Part shown: one piece after another, positions 8,564 through 17,577 of the stretch
How positions within the stretch are numbered: position 1 is the first letter of the stretch
Layout: each line of letters begins with the position of its first letter
Source of the DNA: Caulobacter sp. 602-1
GTDB taxonomy: Bacteria > Pseudomonadota > Alphaproteobacteria > Caulobacterales > Caulobacteraceae
Length of the DNA: 64,000 bases
Reading direction: 5' to 3'
Assembly: GCF_003931565.1 (NCBI RefSeq)
Contig: NZ_RRYI01000005.1
Coordinates: forward strand, 62,001-126,000
The notes under the pieces: generated by a model
The model's input: only the letters and a program-made list of their open reading frames with translations
Told to the model about the DNA's origin: nothing
The model's database searches: none
Made by a program: the position numbers and the translations under genes

Positions 8564-10141
8564 CTAGATCAGTTCGTAGGCCGGCAGGGTCAGGAATTCT
8601 TCCAGGTTGTCGGACAGCACCATGCGGGTGAAGAGCTCGGCGGCCGTCTCCAGGCGCGGCGAAGCGAAGTCGCGGCGTAGGTCGGCCATCTCCTGGGTGA
8701 ACAGGCTGATGAACAGTTCCGAGGTCAGCACGCGGCCGTCGTCCAGCGCCGCGGCCAGGCGGACCCACTGCCACAGCTGCGTGCGGCAGATCTCGGCCGT
8801 CGCGGCGTCCTCCATCAGGTTGTAGAGCGGCACCGCGCCCCGGCCTTCCAGCCAGGCCTGGGTATAGCGGACGCCGACGCGGATGTTCTCGCGCACGCCG
8901 GCCTCGGTGCGGACGCCCTCGTGCAGCTCCAGCATCTGGGCGGCGGTGATGTCGAGATCGGCGAGCAGCTTGTCGCGCTGATTGGCCGCCGGCATCAGGC
9001 GGTCGAAGACCTCCATGGCCACGGGCACCAGGTCGGGGTGGGCGACCCAGGTGCCGTCGTGGCCGGCCCCGGCTTCGCGTTCCTTGTCGGCCTTGACCTT
9101 GGCGAAGGCGGCCTGGTTGGCGGCGTCGTCGCCCTTGACCGGGATCTGGGCCGCCATGCCGCCCATGGCGAAGGCGCCCCGGCGATGGCAGGTCTGGATC
9201 AGCTTCAGCGAATAGGCGCCCAGGAAGGCCTTGCCCATGACCATGGCCGAGCGGTCCGGGGTCAGGAACTCGGGGCGGCGGCCCAGGCGCTTGATGAACG
9301 AGAAGATGTAGTCCCAGCGGCCGCAGTTCAGGCCGACGATATGGTCCTTCAGCTCGAACAGGATCTCGTCCATCTCGAAGGCGGCGGGGATGGTCTCGAT
9401 CAGCACCGTGGCCTTGATCGTGCCGACGGGCAGGCCCAGCGCCTCCTGGGCGCGGACGAACACCTCGTTCCAGAGGCGAGCCTCCAGATGGCTCTCCAGC
9501 TTGGGCAGGTAGAAATAGGGACCCGAGCCTTGCGCCAGAGTCGCCTTGGCGTTGTGGAAGGCGTAGAGGCCGAAGTCGAACAGCGCCCCGGCCACGGCCT
9601 GGCCGTCGACCTCCAGGTGGCGCTCCATCAGGTGCCAGCCGCGCGGGCGGATCTTCAGCACCGCCGGGGTCGGACCCATGGCGTAGGACTTGCCGGACTT
9701 GGCGTCGACGTGCGTGAGGTCGCCCGACCAGCGGTCCTTCAGATTGATCTGGCCCTCGACGACATTGGCCCAGGTCGGCGCCGTGGCGTCCTCGAAGTCG
9801 GCCATGAACACCTTGGCCCCGCAGTTCAGGGCGTTGATGATCATCTTGCGGTCGACCGGGCCGGTGATCTCGACGCGGCGGTCCAGCAGGTCGGCGGGGA
9901 CGGGGGCGACGGTCCAGTCGGCGGCCCGGATGTCGGCGGTCTGCGGCAGGAAGTCGGGCAGTTCGCCGGCGTCGAAGCGGGCCTGCCGCGCCTGGCGGGC
10001 GGCCAGCAGCTCGCGGCGGCGGGCGTCGAACCGGCGGTGCAGGTCGGCCACGAAGGCCAGGGCTTCCGGGGTGAGTACTTCCGCAGCTCGGCCTTCAACG
10101 GGACCGGTGACCTGGATGTTGGCGGCGATGTCGAGCGGCAT
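8564..10141 (-). CDS. aceB: Malate synthase A
   Basis: A 525-residue cytosolic enzyme that condenses glyoxylate with acetyl-CoA to malate, the second step of the glyoxylate shunt. The length matches the A-type (about 530 residues) rather than the 720-residue G-type. Recognisable segments include VFMADFEDATAPTW, RPRGWHLMERHLEVDG, VLIETIPAAFEMDEIL and GLNCGRWDYIFSFIK. The conserved C-terminal region around RVGVRYTQAWLEGRGAVPL carries the active-site neighbourhood. It lies downstream of aceA and a small conserved gene on the same strand, so it probably belongs to the aceA transcript. Confidence 0.97.
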   Translation of the reverse strand: MPLDIAANIQVTGPVEGRAAEVLTPEALAFVADLHRRFDARRRELLAARQARQARFDAGELPDFLPQTADIRAADWTVAPVPADLLDRRVEITGPVDRKMIINALNCGAKVFMADFEDATAPTWANVVEGQINLKDRWSGDLTHVDAKSGKSYAMGPTPAVLKIRPRGWHLMERHLEVDGQAVAGALFDFGLYAFHNAKATLAQGSGPYFYLPKLESHLEARLWNEVFVRAQEALGLPVGTIKATVLIETIPAAFEMDEILFELKDHIVGLNCGRWDYIFSFIKRLGRRPEFLTPDRSAMVMGKAFLGAYSLKLIQTCHRRGAFAMGGMAAQIPVKGDDAANQAAFAKVKADKEREAGAGHDGTWVAHPDLVPVAMEVFDRLMPAANQRDKLLADLDITAAQMLELHEGVRTEAGVRENIRVGVRYTQAWLEGRGAVPLYNLMEDAATAEICRTQLWQWVRLAAALDDGRVLTSELFISLFTQEMADLRRDFASPRLETAAELFTRMVLSDNLEEFLTLPAYELI

Positions 10142-10222
10142 GGGAAGCTTTCCGTGGCGGTGGGATCGGCTCCCCGGGAGGTCCGGGGAGCCATCTTCGG
10201 GACTCTGGTCGGTTATCTTTAG

Positions 10223-10456
10223 TTAGGCGCTCTTTTCGGCGCCCTTGTCACGGACGGTGGGGACGATCTGGTCGCCCCAGTTGCCCGAGCCGTCGTGGTG
10301 GCGCGAGGCGCGCACCAGCTCGACCGAGTAGCCGGCCTCGATGGCGCGGCGCACGGCCTCGTTGAGGCGGTGAGAGGCCTCGGCCACGCGGTCGACGGCG
10401 CGCTCCTTGGCGTCCGAGTTCGGCATGGCGGCGGGGGCGAAACGCGTGGCGGTCAT
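10223..10456 (-). CDS. Small conserved protein in the glyoxylate-shunt operon
   Basis: A 77-residue soluble protein with no signal peptide or membrane segment. It has a helical middle (AVDRVAEASHRLNEAVRRAIEAGYSVELVR) split by a Gly turn, and a polar C-terminus. It lies 37 bases after aceA and 81 bases before aceB, so expression should follow the shunt enzymes. I do not recognise a function; its position suggests an accessory or modulating role. Confidence 0.7.
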   Translation of the reverse strand: MTATRFAPAAMPNSDAKERAVDRVAEASHRLNEAVRRAIEAGYSVELVRASRHHDGSGNWGDQIVPTVRDKGAEKSA

Positions 10457-10493
10457 GGCTTTGGCTCCTCGATCGAAGGGAAGGGGTTCGCGG

Positions 10494-12113
10494 CTATTCG
10501 GCCGCGAACTGGTTCATGGTGTTGGCGTGGCCGCCGGCCTTCAGGGCGCGCTCGCCGGCGACCATCTCCTTGAAGGTGTCGCCGAGGTCCGAGCCGACCT
10601 CGTGCTGGTGCTTCACGGCCGAGACGCCGCGGCGGATCTCCTCGCGCTGCACCGTGTTGACATAGGCCTGCATCCGCTCCTCGCCGAAATAGCCGCGCGA
10701 CAGCTCGTCGACGCTCTTGGCGGTCAGGTGGAAGGTCGGCAGGGTGATCAGGTTGTGGAACACCCCGGCGCGGGCGGCGATGTCGACCTGGAAGCGGGCC
10801 AGGCGCTCGTCGGCCTCGCGGCCCAGGTCGCTCTTGTCGTACTCGGCCGACATCAGCGCGTTGCCTTCCGGGTAGCTGTCCTTGTGGATCTTGCCCTCGG
10901 CGATCCACTGGTCGCGCACCTGCTTGCGCAGATTGAGCGTCCAGTTGAACGACGGCGAGTTGTTGTAGGTCAGCTTGGCGTTGGGCACGACCTTGCGGAT
11001 CTCGTTCACCATCGAGGCGATCTCGTCGACATTGGGGGTGTCGGTCTCGATCCACAGCAGGTCGGCGCCGCCTTGCGTCAGGTTGGCGATGCAGTCCTCG
11101 ATGACGCGCTGGCGGCCGGTGCCGTCCTGGAAGGCGAACAGGCCGTTGGGCATGCGGACCGGCTTGACGAAGGCGCCGTCCTTCATGATCGCCAGCTCGC
11201 CGTCCTTCAGCGGGTTCTCCGGCGTGACGGGCTCGGTCTTCAGCCACTTGATGTAGTCGCTGGCCAGATCGCCCGGCTCCTGGCTGACCGGGATCTTCTG
11301 GGTCAGGCCCGCGCCCAAGCTGTCGGTGCGGGCGACGATGACGCCCTGGTCGACGCCCAGTTCCTCGAAGGCCAGGCGGCAGGCGCGCAGCTTCTCGATG
11401 AAGTCCTCGCGCGGCACGGTGACTTTGCCGTCCTGGTGGCCGCACTGCTTGGCGTCGCTGACCTGGTTCTCGATCTGCAGGCAGCAGGCGCCGGCCTTGA
11501 TCATCTCCTTGGCCAGCAGGTAGGTCGCGTGCTCGTTGCCGAAGCCGGCGTCGATGTCGGCGATGATCGGCACCACGTGGGTCTCGAAGTTGTCGATCGC
11601 CTTGATCGCGGCCTGCTCGGCGACCTGGTCGCCGGCCTTGCGGGCGGCGCTGAGGGTCTTGAAGAGGTCGTTGATGGCGACTTCATCGGCCTGGCGCAGC
11701 GAGACGTAGATCTCCTCGATCAGGTCGACGACCGAGGTCTTCTCGTGCATCGACTGGTCGGGCAGGTGGCCAAAGCGATTGCGCAGGCCCGCGACCATCC
11801 AGCCCGAGAGATAGACATAGGCGCCCTTCGTCGTGCCGCGCAGGCGCTTGACCGACTTGATCATCTGCTGGGCGTGGAAGCCCGACCAGCAACCCAGCGA
11901 CTGGGTGAACTTGCTGCTGTCGGCGTCGTAGGCGGCCATGTCGGCGCGCATGACCGGGGCCATGGCGCGGGCGATGTCCAGGTGGGTCGGGAAGGTGTTC
12001 TGCAGCTTCAGCTGGATGACGTCGTCGATGCCGACGCCGCCCGGCAGAACGCCATCGGGATAGCGCGCCAGCAGGGCGTCGCGGTGTTCGGCATAGGTCT
12101 TGCGCTGCGTCAT
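10494..12113 (-). CDS. aceA: Isocitrate lyase
   Basis: Cleaves isocitrate to succinate and glyoxylate, the committing step of the glyoxylate shunt for growth on acetate or fatty acids. At 539 residues it belongs to the longer bacterial subgroup rather than the 430-residue E. coli type. The catalytic loop reads KQCGH (KKCGH in most family members), preceded by the IADIDAGFGN metal-binding segment. The C-terminal half has ETDTPNV, NNSPSFNW and FHLTAKSVDELSRGYF. It is the first gene of a minus-strand operon and is divergent from an XRE-type regulator, with a palindrome in the 164-base gap. Confidence 0.97.
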   Translation of the reverse strand: MTQRKTYAEHRDALLARYPDGVLPGGVGIDDVIQLKLQNTFPTHLDIARAMAPVMRADMAAYDADSSKFTQSLGCWSGFHAQQMIKSVKRLRGTTKGAYVYLSGWMVAGLRNRFGHLPDQSMHEKTSVVDLIEEIYVSLRQADEVAINDLFKTLSAARKAGDQVAEQAAIKAIDNFETHVVPIIADIDAGFGNEHATYLLAKEMIKAGACCLQIENQVSDAKQCGHQDGKVTVPREDFIEKLRACRLAFEELGVDQGVIVARTDSLGAGLTQKIPVSQEPGDLASDYIKWLKTEPVTPENPLKDGELAIMKDGAFVKPVRMPNGLFAFQDGTGRQRVIEDCIANLTQGGADLLWIETDTPNVDEIASMVNEIRKVVPNAKLTYNNSPSFNWTLNLRKQVRDQWIAEGKIHKDSYPEGNALMSAEYDKSDLGREADERLARFQVDIAARAGVFHNLITLPTFHLTAKSVDELSRGYFGEERMQAYVNTVQREEIRRGVSAVKHQHEVGSDLGDTFKEMVAGERALKAGGHANTMNQFAAE

Positions 12114-12228
12114 GGTCGTTCGATCCCACTACGGGGCCCGGGCTGGTAAGCCTTGCGGGCCAAGGAAAACTCGTCCTGGCGAGCTAACGCCGCGCCGCGG
12201 GATCGGTCGAACCTATTGAAGGCAATTT

Positions 12229-12266
12229 GTCACGGAATGACTTTGTAAAATCTGTAAAGTCGTGAC
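12229..12266. promoter_or_regulatory. Nested palindromic operator candidate, aceA / regulator
   Basis: GACTTT and AAAGTC (ends 12239 and 12261) form an inverted repeat around GTAAAATCTGT, inside a second inverted repeat GTCACG (12229-12234) / CGTGAC (12261-12266). The TTTGTAAA core resembles the TTTGCAAA-like site of RamB-type regulators of glyoxylate genes. It lies 12 bases before the regulator start, so binding should repress the regulator and could control the divergent aceA promoter. Confidence 0.6.
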
Positions 12267-12277
12267 AGATTGACCGA

Positions 12278-13720
12278 ATGGCGGTGCTGGAAAAGAAGCA
12301 AAACGACAAGAAGCTGTTCCTCGGGGGACGGCTGAAGCGGCTGCGGCGCGACCTGGGCGTGACCCAGGCGCGGATGGCCGAGGAGCTGGGCGTCTCGGCC
12401 AGCTACCTCAACCTGCTGGAGCGCAACCAGCGGCCGGTCACCGCGCAGATCCTGCTGCGGCTGGCCGACGCCTATGACCTGGACCTGCGCAGCCTGTCGG
12501 CCGACGACCCGGGCGGCGGGGCGGGACTGGAAGAGGTGCTGGCCGACAAGATGTTCGCGGATCTCGGCGTCTCGCGTCATGAGGCCGCCGAGGTCGCCGA
12601 GCTGTCGCCGGGCCTGGCCGAGGCCATGACGCGGCTCTATCGCGCCTATCTGGATCGCGGCCGGATGATCGACCTGGGCGCCTTCGAGCGCCCGGACGGG
12701 ACGGGGCCGGCCTCGGAGCAATCGTCGCCGACGGATTGGGTCCGCGACCTGGTCGGCGCCCAGCGCAACCACTTCGCCGAGCTGGAGACCCTGGCCGAGA
12801 AGATCGTCGCCCAGCTGAAGGCCGACCCGCAGGACCTGGCGCCGGCGGTCCGCGAGCGCCTGCAGAGCCGGTTCGGCATCCAGACCCGGATCATGCCGGT
12901 CGAGGTGATGACCGGCTCGCTGCGCCGCTACGACCATCACCGCAAGCGCCTGATGCTGTCGGAGACCCTGGCCCACGCCAGCCGCACCTTCGGCATGTGC
13001 TATCAGTTGGGGCTGATGGAGGGCGGGGAGGTGCTGTCGGACCTGACCGACCGCTTCAAGGCCCCCGACCGGGCCACGCGCCAGCTGCTCAAGGTGTTTC
13101 TCGACAGCTACCTGGCCGCCGCGATCATGATGCCCTACGAGCCGTTCCTGGCCGCCATGGAGGCCAGCGGCTACGACATCGAGCGGGTGCGGCCGCGCTT
13201 TGGCATCAGCTACGAGCAGGCCGCCCAGCGGCTGACCACCCTGGGGCGTTCGGGCTCGCGCGGCGTGCCGTTCTTCATGATGCGGCTGGACGCGGCGGGG
13301 AACATCTCCAAGCGCTTCGCGGCCGGGCCCTTTCCGTTCTCGCGCTTCGGCGGGGCCTGTCCGCGCTGGAACGTCCACGACAGCTTCAAGACCCCGGGGC
13401 GCATCGTCACCCAGGTGATCGAGACCCCGGACGGCGAGCGCTACTTCACCCTGTCGCGGACGGTGCGGCGGACCTCCGGCCTGCAGGCGGGACTGGAGGA
13501 CGAACTGGTCGTCGGCCTGGGCTGCGAGCTGAAATACGCGTCGAAGCTGGTCCATGCGCGGGGCCTGGACATGGCCGCGCCGATCACCGTCGAGATCGGG
13601 CCCTCGTGCCGGATCTGCGAACGCCCGGCCTGTCCCCAGCGTGCGGCGGCGCCGATCAATCGCACTCTGCTGGTCGAGGAGACCAGCAAGTCGCTATCGC
13701 CATTTCCTTTCGCTCGCTAG
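12278..13720 (+). CDS. XRE-family regulator, short-chain fatty acyl-CoA type (ScfR/RamB-like)
   Basis: A 480-residue transcription factor. Residues 15-75 are an HTH_3 domain (LKRLRRDLGVTQARMAEELG...SASYLNLLERNQRPVT). The middle has an ImmA/IrrE-like fold and the C-terminal DUF2083 region has four conserved cysteines in CELKYASK and CRICERPACPQR, probably a metal site. Family members such as RamB and short-chain acyl-CoA regulators control glyoxylate-shunt and propionate genes. Its divergent position to aceA and the palindrome upstream support a local role, as activator or repressor. Confidence 0.88.
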   Translation: MAVLEKKQNDKKLFLGGRLKRLRRDLGVTQARMAEELGVSASYLNLLERNQRPVTAQILLRLADAYDLDLRSLSADDPGGGAGLEEVLADKMFADLGVSRHEAAEVAELSPGLAEAMTRLYRAYLDRGRMIDLGAFERPDGTGPASEQSSPTDWVRDLVGAQRNHFAELETLAEKIVAQLKADPQDLAPAVRERLQSRFGIQTRIMPVEVMTGSLRRYDHHRKRLMLSETLAHASRTFGMCYQLGLMEGGEVLSDLTDRFKAPDRATRQLLKVFLDSYLAAAIMMPYEPFLAAMEASGYDIERVRPRFGISYEQAAQRLTTLGRSGSRGVPFFMMRLDAAGNISKRFAAGPFPFSRFGGACPRWNVHDSFKTPGRIVTQVIETPDGERYFTLSRTVRRTSGLQAGLEDELVVGLGCELKYASKLVHARGLDMAAPITVEIGPSCRICERPACPQRAAAPINRTLLVEETSKSLSPFPFAR

Positions 13721-13761
13721 ACGTTCTGAACCGAAGCCATCCTGGCGGATTGTTAGGCGGC

Positions 13762-13780
13762 GCGACCGGTTCTCGGTCGC
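13762..13780 (+). terminator. Weak stem-loop after the regulator
   Basis: GCGACCG and CGGTCGC pair around a five-base loop, followed by CCCATTT. The stem is good but the T-run is poor, so termination here is only possible. Confidence 0.35.
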
Positions 13781-13798
13781 CCCATTTCCGGGATCACC

Positions 13799-14578
13799 AT
13801 GCGTTTCGACGTCGAAGCCTCGCTCACCTATGACTTCGCGACCCCGTGCGAGGTGCTGCTGCTGGTCGAGGCCGCCCATGGGCCCGACCAGGTGGTGGGG
13901 CTGGAAGCCCTGACCTTCTGGCCTAATGTCGACGCCGTGCGGGTCGACGATCCGGTGACGTTCGAGCGGCGCACGGTGTTCACGGCCACGGGAACGGTCA
14001 ACGCCCTCTACCGCGCCCAGGTGGAGGTCATGCGACGCGACCACGACCTGGCCGACGCGCCGGCCATGGCCATCCGCGACCTGCCCAGCGAGGTGCTGCC
14101 CTTCCTGCGCGCCAGCCGCTACAGCCCGTCCGACCGGCTTGAGCCGTTCGTCGAGCGCGAGTTCGGCCAGCTCCAGGGCGGGGCCAAGGTCCAGGCGATG
14201 CTGGACTGGATCGGCGAGCACATCGACTATCTGGGCGGGGTCAGCAACTCGGGCACGACGGCGATCGACACCCTGGTCGACCGGGCCGGCGTCTGCCGCG
14301 ACTTCACGCACCTGATCATCGGCCTGTGCCGCGCCGCCGACATCCCCGCGCGAGCGGTCAGCGCCTATGCCTGGAAGCTGGAGCCGCCGGACCTGCACGC
14401 CATCGCCGAGGTCTATCTGGGCGGCCGCTGGCGCCTGGTCGACGCCACGGGCAAGGCGCCGATCGACGGCCTGGTGCGGGTCGCCACGGGGCGTGACGCG
14501 GCCGACATCGCCTTCATGACCATCTTCGGCCGCGCCGCCCTGATCGAGCAGAGCTTCTCGATCCGAGAGGCGCCCTGA
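13799..14578 (+). CDS. Transglutaminase-like cysteine protease-fold protein
   Basis: A 259-residue cytosolic protein with no signal peptide. The N-terminal 100 residues are a beta-rich domain typical of bacterial transglutaminase-like proteins. The catalytic-type triad is visible: Cys in AGVCRDFTHL, His in DLHAIAEVYL, and Asp in RWRLVDATG. Such enzymes may cleave or cross-link peptides; the substrate of this one cannot be told. It is separated from its neighbours by 78- and 85-base gaps and appears to be a single-gene unit. Confidence 0.88.
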   Translation: MRFDVEASLTYDFATPCEVLLLVEAAHGPDQVVGLEALTFWPNVDAVRVDDPVTFERRTVFTATGTVNALYRAQVEVMRRDHDLADAPAMAIRDLPSEVLPFLRASRYSPSDRLEPFVEREFGQLQGGAKVQAMLDWIGEHIDYLGGVSNSGTTAIDTLVDRAGVCRDFTHLIIGLCRAADIPARAVSAYAWKLEPPDLHAIAEVYLGGRWRLVDATGKAPIDGLVRVATGRDAADIAFMTIFGRAALIEQSFSIREAP

Positions 14579-14663
14579 GCTCGACCCTCGACGCCGAACT
14601 GTCATCAAGCTGTCGCCAAGACGCCCTAGGTCCGCCCGCCAACGCTGGGTTGGGGTCTTCGCC

Positions 14664-15857
14664 ATGTCCGTTCGTCATCGCCTGGCCGTGGCCGCTTCGA
14701 TCCTAGCCTTGTGCATCGGCGGTCCGGCGCTCGCCGAGGGGGGCCTGGCCAACCTGCCGCTGACCCAGAACGGCGGGACCTGGAAGGCCGGCCACGTGCA
14801 GGGCGTCGCCGTCGATGTGCGGGGCGGCTTCATCTACTACTCGTTCACGACCCTGCTGGCGAAGTACGACTTCAGCGGCAAGCTGATCGGCACGCTGGTC
14901 GGCTGGACCGGACACCTCGGCGACCTCGACTTCAACCCGGCCGACGGCAAGGTCTACGGCTCGCTGGAGTACAAGGAAGACAAGGCCTTCTACATCGCCG
15001 TGATCGACGTGGCCCGGCTGGACCGCGTCGGCGTCGAGGCGTCCGGCAGCGCGCTTTTCCGCACCGTCTACCTGCCCGAGGTGGTCAAGGATTACAGCGC
15101 CGACCTGAACGGCGACGGCGTGTTCGAGGGCGATGACGGCAAGTTCAAGGGCGACGTCGTGGCCTCGCCCGATCACCGTTACGACGCCTCGGGCGTCGAC
15201 GGCGTGTCGTTCGGTCCGGCGTTCGGCCACACGGATGGCAGGCGCTACCTGACGGTAGCCTACGGCGTCTATGGCAATACCACCCGGACCGACAACGACC
15301 AGCAGGTGCTGCTGCAGTACGACGTCACGGACTGGGACCGCTACGCCAGTCCGCTGACCGAGGCCGCGCCGCATCACAATGGCCCGGCGACGGCGGACGC
15401 CAAGGTCTTCATCCGCACCGGCAACACCCGCTACGGCGTCCAGAACCTGGCCTATGACGACGCCTCCAAGCGCTGGTTCATGGGCGTCTATCCGGGCCAG
15501 AAGCCCAATTGGCCGAACTATGGGCTCTACGCCTTCGACGCCGCCGCGCAGCCGAAGACCGGCGACCTGATCGGCGTGAAGGCGGGGCGGGGCTGGGAGC
15601 AGGGGAGGGTTCTGCCGCTCGCCGACGACGGCCTGAAGGATCCCGCCACCGGCGTGCGCGGCTGGAACCAGAAGGCCGATGTCGGGCTGCAGCCGGTCGG
15701 CGACGGCCTGTTCTATCTGGCGGTCAACGCCAAGACGCCCGACGGCCAGACGGCCGACCTGACGCTCAATCGCTGGACCGGCGACGCCCACAAGCCGTTC
15801 GTTCCCGTCACCGCCGACGAGTTGCGAAAGCTGGCGGACAACCCTGCCGCGCGGTGA
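14664..15857 (+). CDS. Secreted protein of unknown function, propeller-like
   Basis: A 397-residue protein with a signal peptide of about 24 residues (ending GGPALA). The rest has regularly spaced strand-like units (AVDVRGGFIYYSF, DLDFNPADGKVYGSLEY, NLAYDDASKRWFMGVY), which suggests a beta-propeller, and an Asp-rich stretch DLNGDGVFEGDDGKFKGD that could bind calcium. I do not recognise the family. The ribosome-binding site is weak. There is no clear operon partner; the sigma factor gene starts 70 bases downstream. Confidence 0.75.
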   Translation: MSVRHRLAVAASILALCIGGPALAEGGLANLPLTQNGGTWKAGHVQGVAVDVRGGFIYYSFTTLLAKYDFSGKLIGTLVGWTGHLGDLDFNPADGKVYGSLEYKEDKAFYIAVIDVARLDRVGVEASGSALFRTVYLPEVVKDYSADLNGDGVFEGDDGKFKGDVVASPDHRYDASGVDGVSFGPAFGHTDGRRYLTVAYGVYGNTTRTDNDQQVLLQYDVTDWDRYASPLTEAAPHHNGPATADAKVFIRTGNTRYGVQNLAYDDASKRWFMGVYPGQKPNWPNYGLYAFDAAAQPKTGDLIGVKAGRGWEQGRVLPLADDGLKDPATGVRGWNQKADVGLQPVGDGLFYLAVNAKTPDGQTADLTLNRWTGDAHKPFVPVTADELRKLADNPAAR

Positions 15858-15927
15858 GGTCTGACTGTCACAATAGGGCTCTAGGCGAAGGCTCCGTGGT
15901 GAGACGAATCCAGTCAGCGGGTGGACG

Positions 15928-16530
15928 ATGAGCGGCGCCGACAGGGAAAGAACACGGTGGTTCCTGCGCAACATCCTGCCGCACGAATCCGCTCTGCGGG
16001 GCTGGCTGTCGCGCGGCGTTCCGGTCGGGATCGATCCCGACGACGTCATCCAGGAGGCCTATGCGGTCCTGGCCGAACAGGAGAGCGTCGAGGGCATCCG
16101 CCATCCGCGCGCCTATCTCTTCCAAGTGGCCCGCTCGATCGTGGTGCGCCACGTGCGCCGGGCCCGCATCGTCTCGATCCAGACGGTCGAGGACCTGGAG
16201 CGGCTGGAGCATCCCGACGAGGCGGCCTCGCCGGAGCGCCTGGCCATCGATCGGGACGAACTTCGACGGTTGGCCCAGGCGATCGCGGCCATGCCGGCCA
16301 AGACCCGAGAGGCCTTCGTGCTCAGGCGGGTCAAGGGCCTGCCCCAGCGCGAGATCGCCGCGCGGATGCGAATTTCGGAGAATACGGTCGAGACTCACAT
16401 ATCCCGGGGCGTCCTATTCCTGATTGATTGGTTCGGGCGTAGCGGAAACAGGCGGTCCCAAACCTCTAGGACCTTGGAAGCGGAGATTGCCCCGGTCGAT
16501 GGCCCAGCGAGAATCCAGTCGAGACATTGA
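15928..16530 (+). CDS. ECF-type RNA polymerase sigma factor (FecI-like)
   Basis: A 200-residue sigma factor with region 2 (IDPDDVIQEAYAVLAEQ...PRAYLFQVARSIVVRH) and region 4 (IAAMPAKTREAFVLRRVKGLPQREIAARMRISENTVETHISRG). It is followed in overlap by a FecR-type protein and then by a TonB receptor with a signalling domain, so it probably transcribes that receptor in response to an extracellular ligand. The C-terminal 35 residues extend past region 4 and overlap the fecR start. Confidence 0.93.
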   Translation: MSGADRERTRWFLRNILPHESALRGWLSRGVPVGIDPDDVIQEAYAVLAEQESVEGIRHPRAYLFQVARSIVVRHVRRARIVSIQTVEDLERLEHPDEAASPERLAIDRDELRRLAQAIAAMPAKTREAFVLRRVKGLPQREIAARMRISENTVETHISRGVLFLIDWFGRSGNRRSQTSRTLEAEIAPVDGPARIQSRH

Positions 16531-17485
16531 TCAGACGGCGTCCGACTGGACGGCGCGGCTGGATCGCGGACCGTTGTCCGTGGAGGAAGAACACGCTTTC
16601 CAGGCCTGGCTGGCGGGGGATCCGCGCCGCAAGGGCGCGATGCTGCGCGCCCGGGCGATGGCGATGATGAGCGAGTCCGCCCAGGCGCTGGGCGACGACT
16701 TCGACCCCGCCGACTTCGCCGCGCCGAAGGTCGCGCGCCTGTCGCGCCGCCAGGCCCTGATCTGGGGCGGCGGCGCGGCGGCGGCGTCGCTGGCCGCCCT
16801 GGCCGTCGGCCTGCCGGCCGCCGCGGGAACGGTGATCAGCACCGAGCGCGGCGAGATCCGCCTGGCGCCGCTGAAGGACGGCTCGACCGTCCTGCTCAAC
16901 ACCGAGACCAGGATCCGGGTCCGCTACGACAAGGGACGGCGGATCGTCGCCCTGCTGGAGGGCGAGGCCTATTTCTCGGTCGCGCGCGACGACCGTAGAC
17001 CGTTCATCGTCGAGGTCGACGGCCGGCGGCTGAGCACGGCCCAGGCCAATTTCCGCGTCCGCAAGCTGGAGCGGGCGCCGGTCGACGTGCTGGTCAACCA
17101 GGGTTTGGTCGAGGTCGCGCCGACCTCGGTCTCGGCACAGGCGGTCCGGCTGGCCGACAACACGCGGCTGATGCTGTCGGATCGTCCCGGGGGCGAACGC
17201 CCGCGGGCGGTCGCGCCGGAGGTTGTCACCCGCGAGCTGGCCTGGCGCGAAGGCAAGCTGGCCTTCGAGGGCGAGACGCTGAGTCAGGCGGCGGAGGTTT
17301 TCGCCCGCTACAGCGACACTCGCATCCAGATCGGCGACCCCGTTCTGGCGCGCGAACCGGTCACCGGCCTGTTCGCCGCCAATGATCCCGTGGGCTTCAG
17401 CCGCGCCATCGCGCGGGTGTTCGACGCCAGGCTGGAGCAGCGCGGCGACACGGTGGTGCTGAGCCCCCGATCCGTCGCCGAATAA
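16499..17485 (+). CDS. FecR-family anti-sigma/sigma regulator
   Basis: A 328-residue inner-membrane protein. The cytoplasmic N-terminal part (DUF4880-like: TASDWTARLDRGPLSVEEEHAFQAWLAGD) precedes one membrane segment at about residues 88-110. The periplasmic part has the FecR motif with ERGEIRLAPLKDGSTVLLNTET and FSVARDDRRPFIVEV, and an STN-like C-terminus (LAFEGETLSQAAEVFARYSDT). It should relay ligand occupancy of the receptor to the ECF sigma. I chose ATG 16499 over an upstream start at 16424 because the extra residues lie inside the sigma gene and match nothing. It overlaps the sigma gene by 32 bases. Confidence 0.92.
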   Translation: MAQRESSRDIDQTASDWTARLDRGPLSVEEEHAFQAWLAGDPRRKGAMLRARAMAMMSESAQALGDDFDPADFAAPKVARLSRRQALIWGGGAAAASLAALAVGLPAAAGTVISTERGEIRLAPLKDGSTVLLNTETRIRVRYDKGRRIVALLEGEAYFSVARDDRRPFIVEVDGRRLSTAQANFRVRKLERAPVDVLVNQGLVEVAPTSVSAQAVRLADNTRLMLSDRPGGERPRAVAPEVVTRELAWREGKLAFEGETLSQAAEVFARYSDTRIQIGDPVLAREPVTGLFAANDPVGFSRAIARVFDARLEQRGDTVVLSPRSVAE

Positions 17486-17577
17486 GAAGTTTTTATTACC
17501 GTTAGCGGAAGGCCTCGGCCGGTTCCTCTCAATCGCGAAGGTCGCGACCAACGCGATGACCTTGGGGGTGCTTGCCT

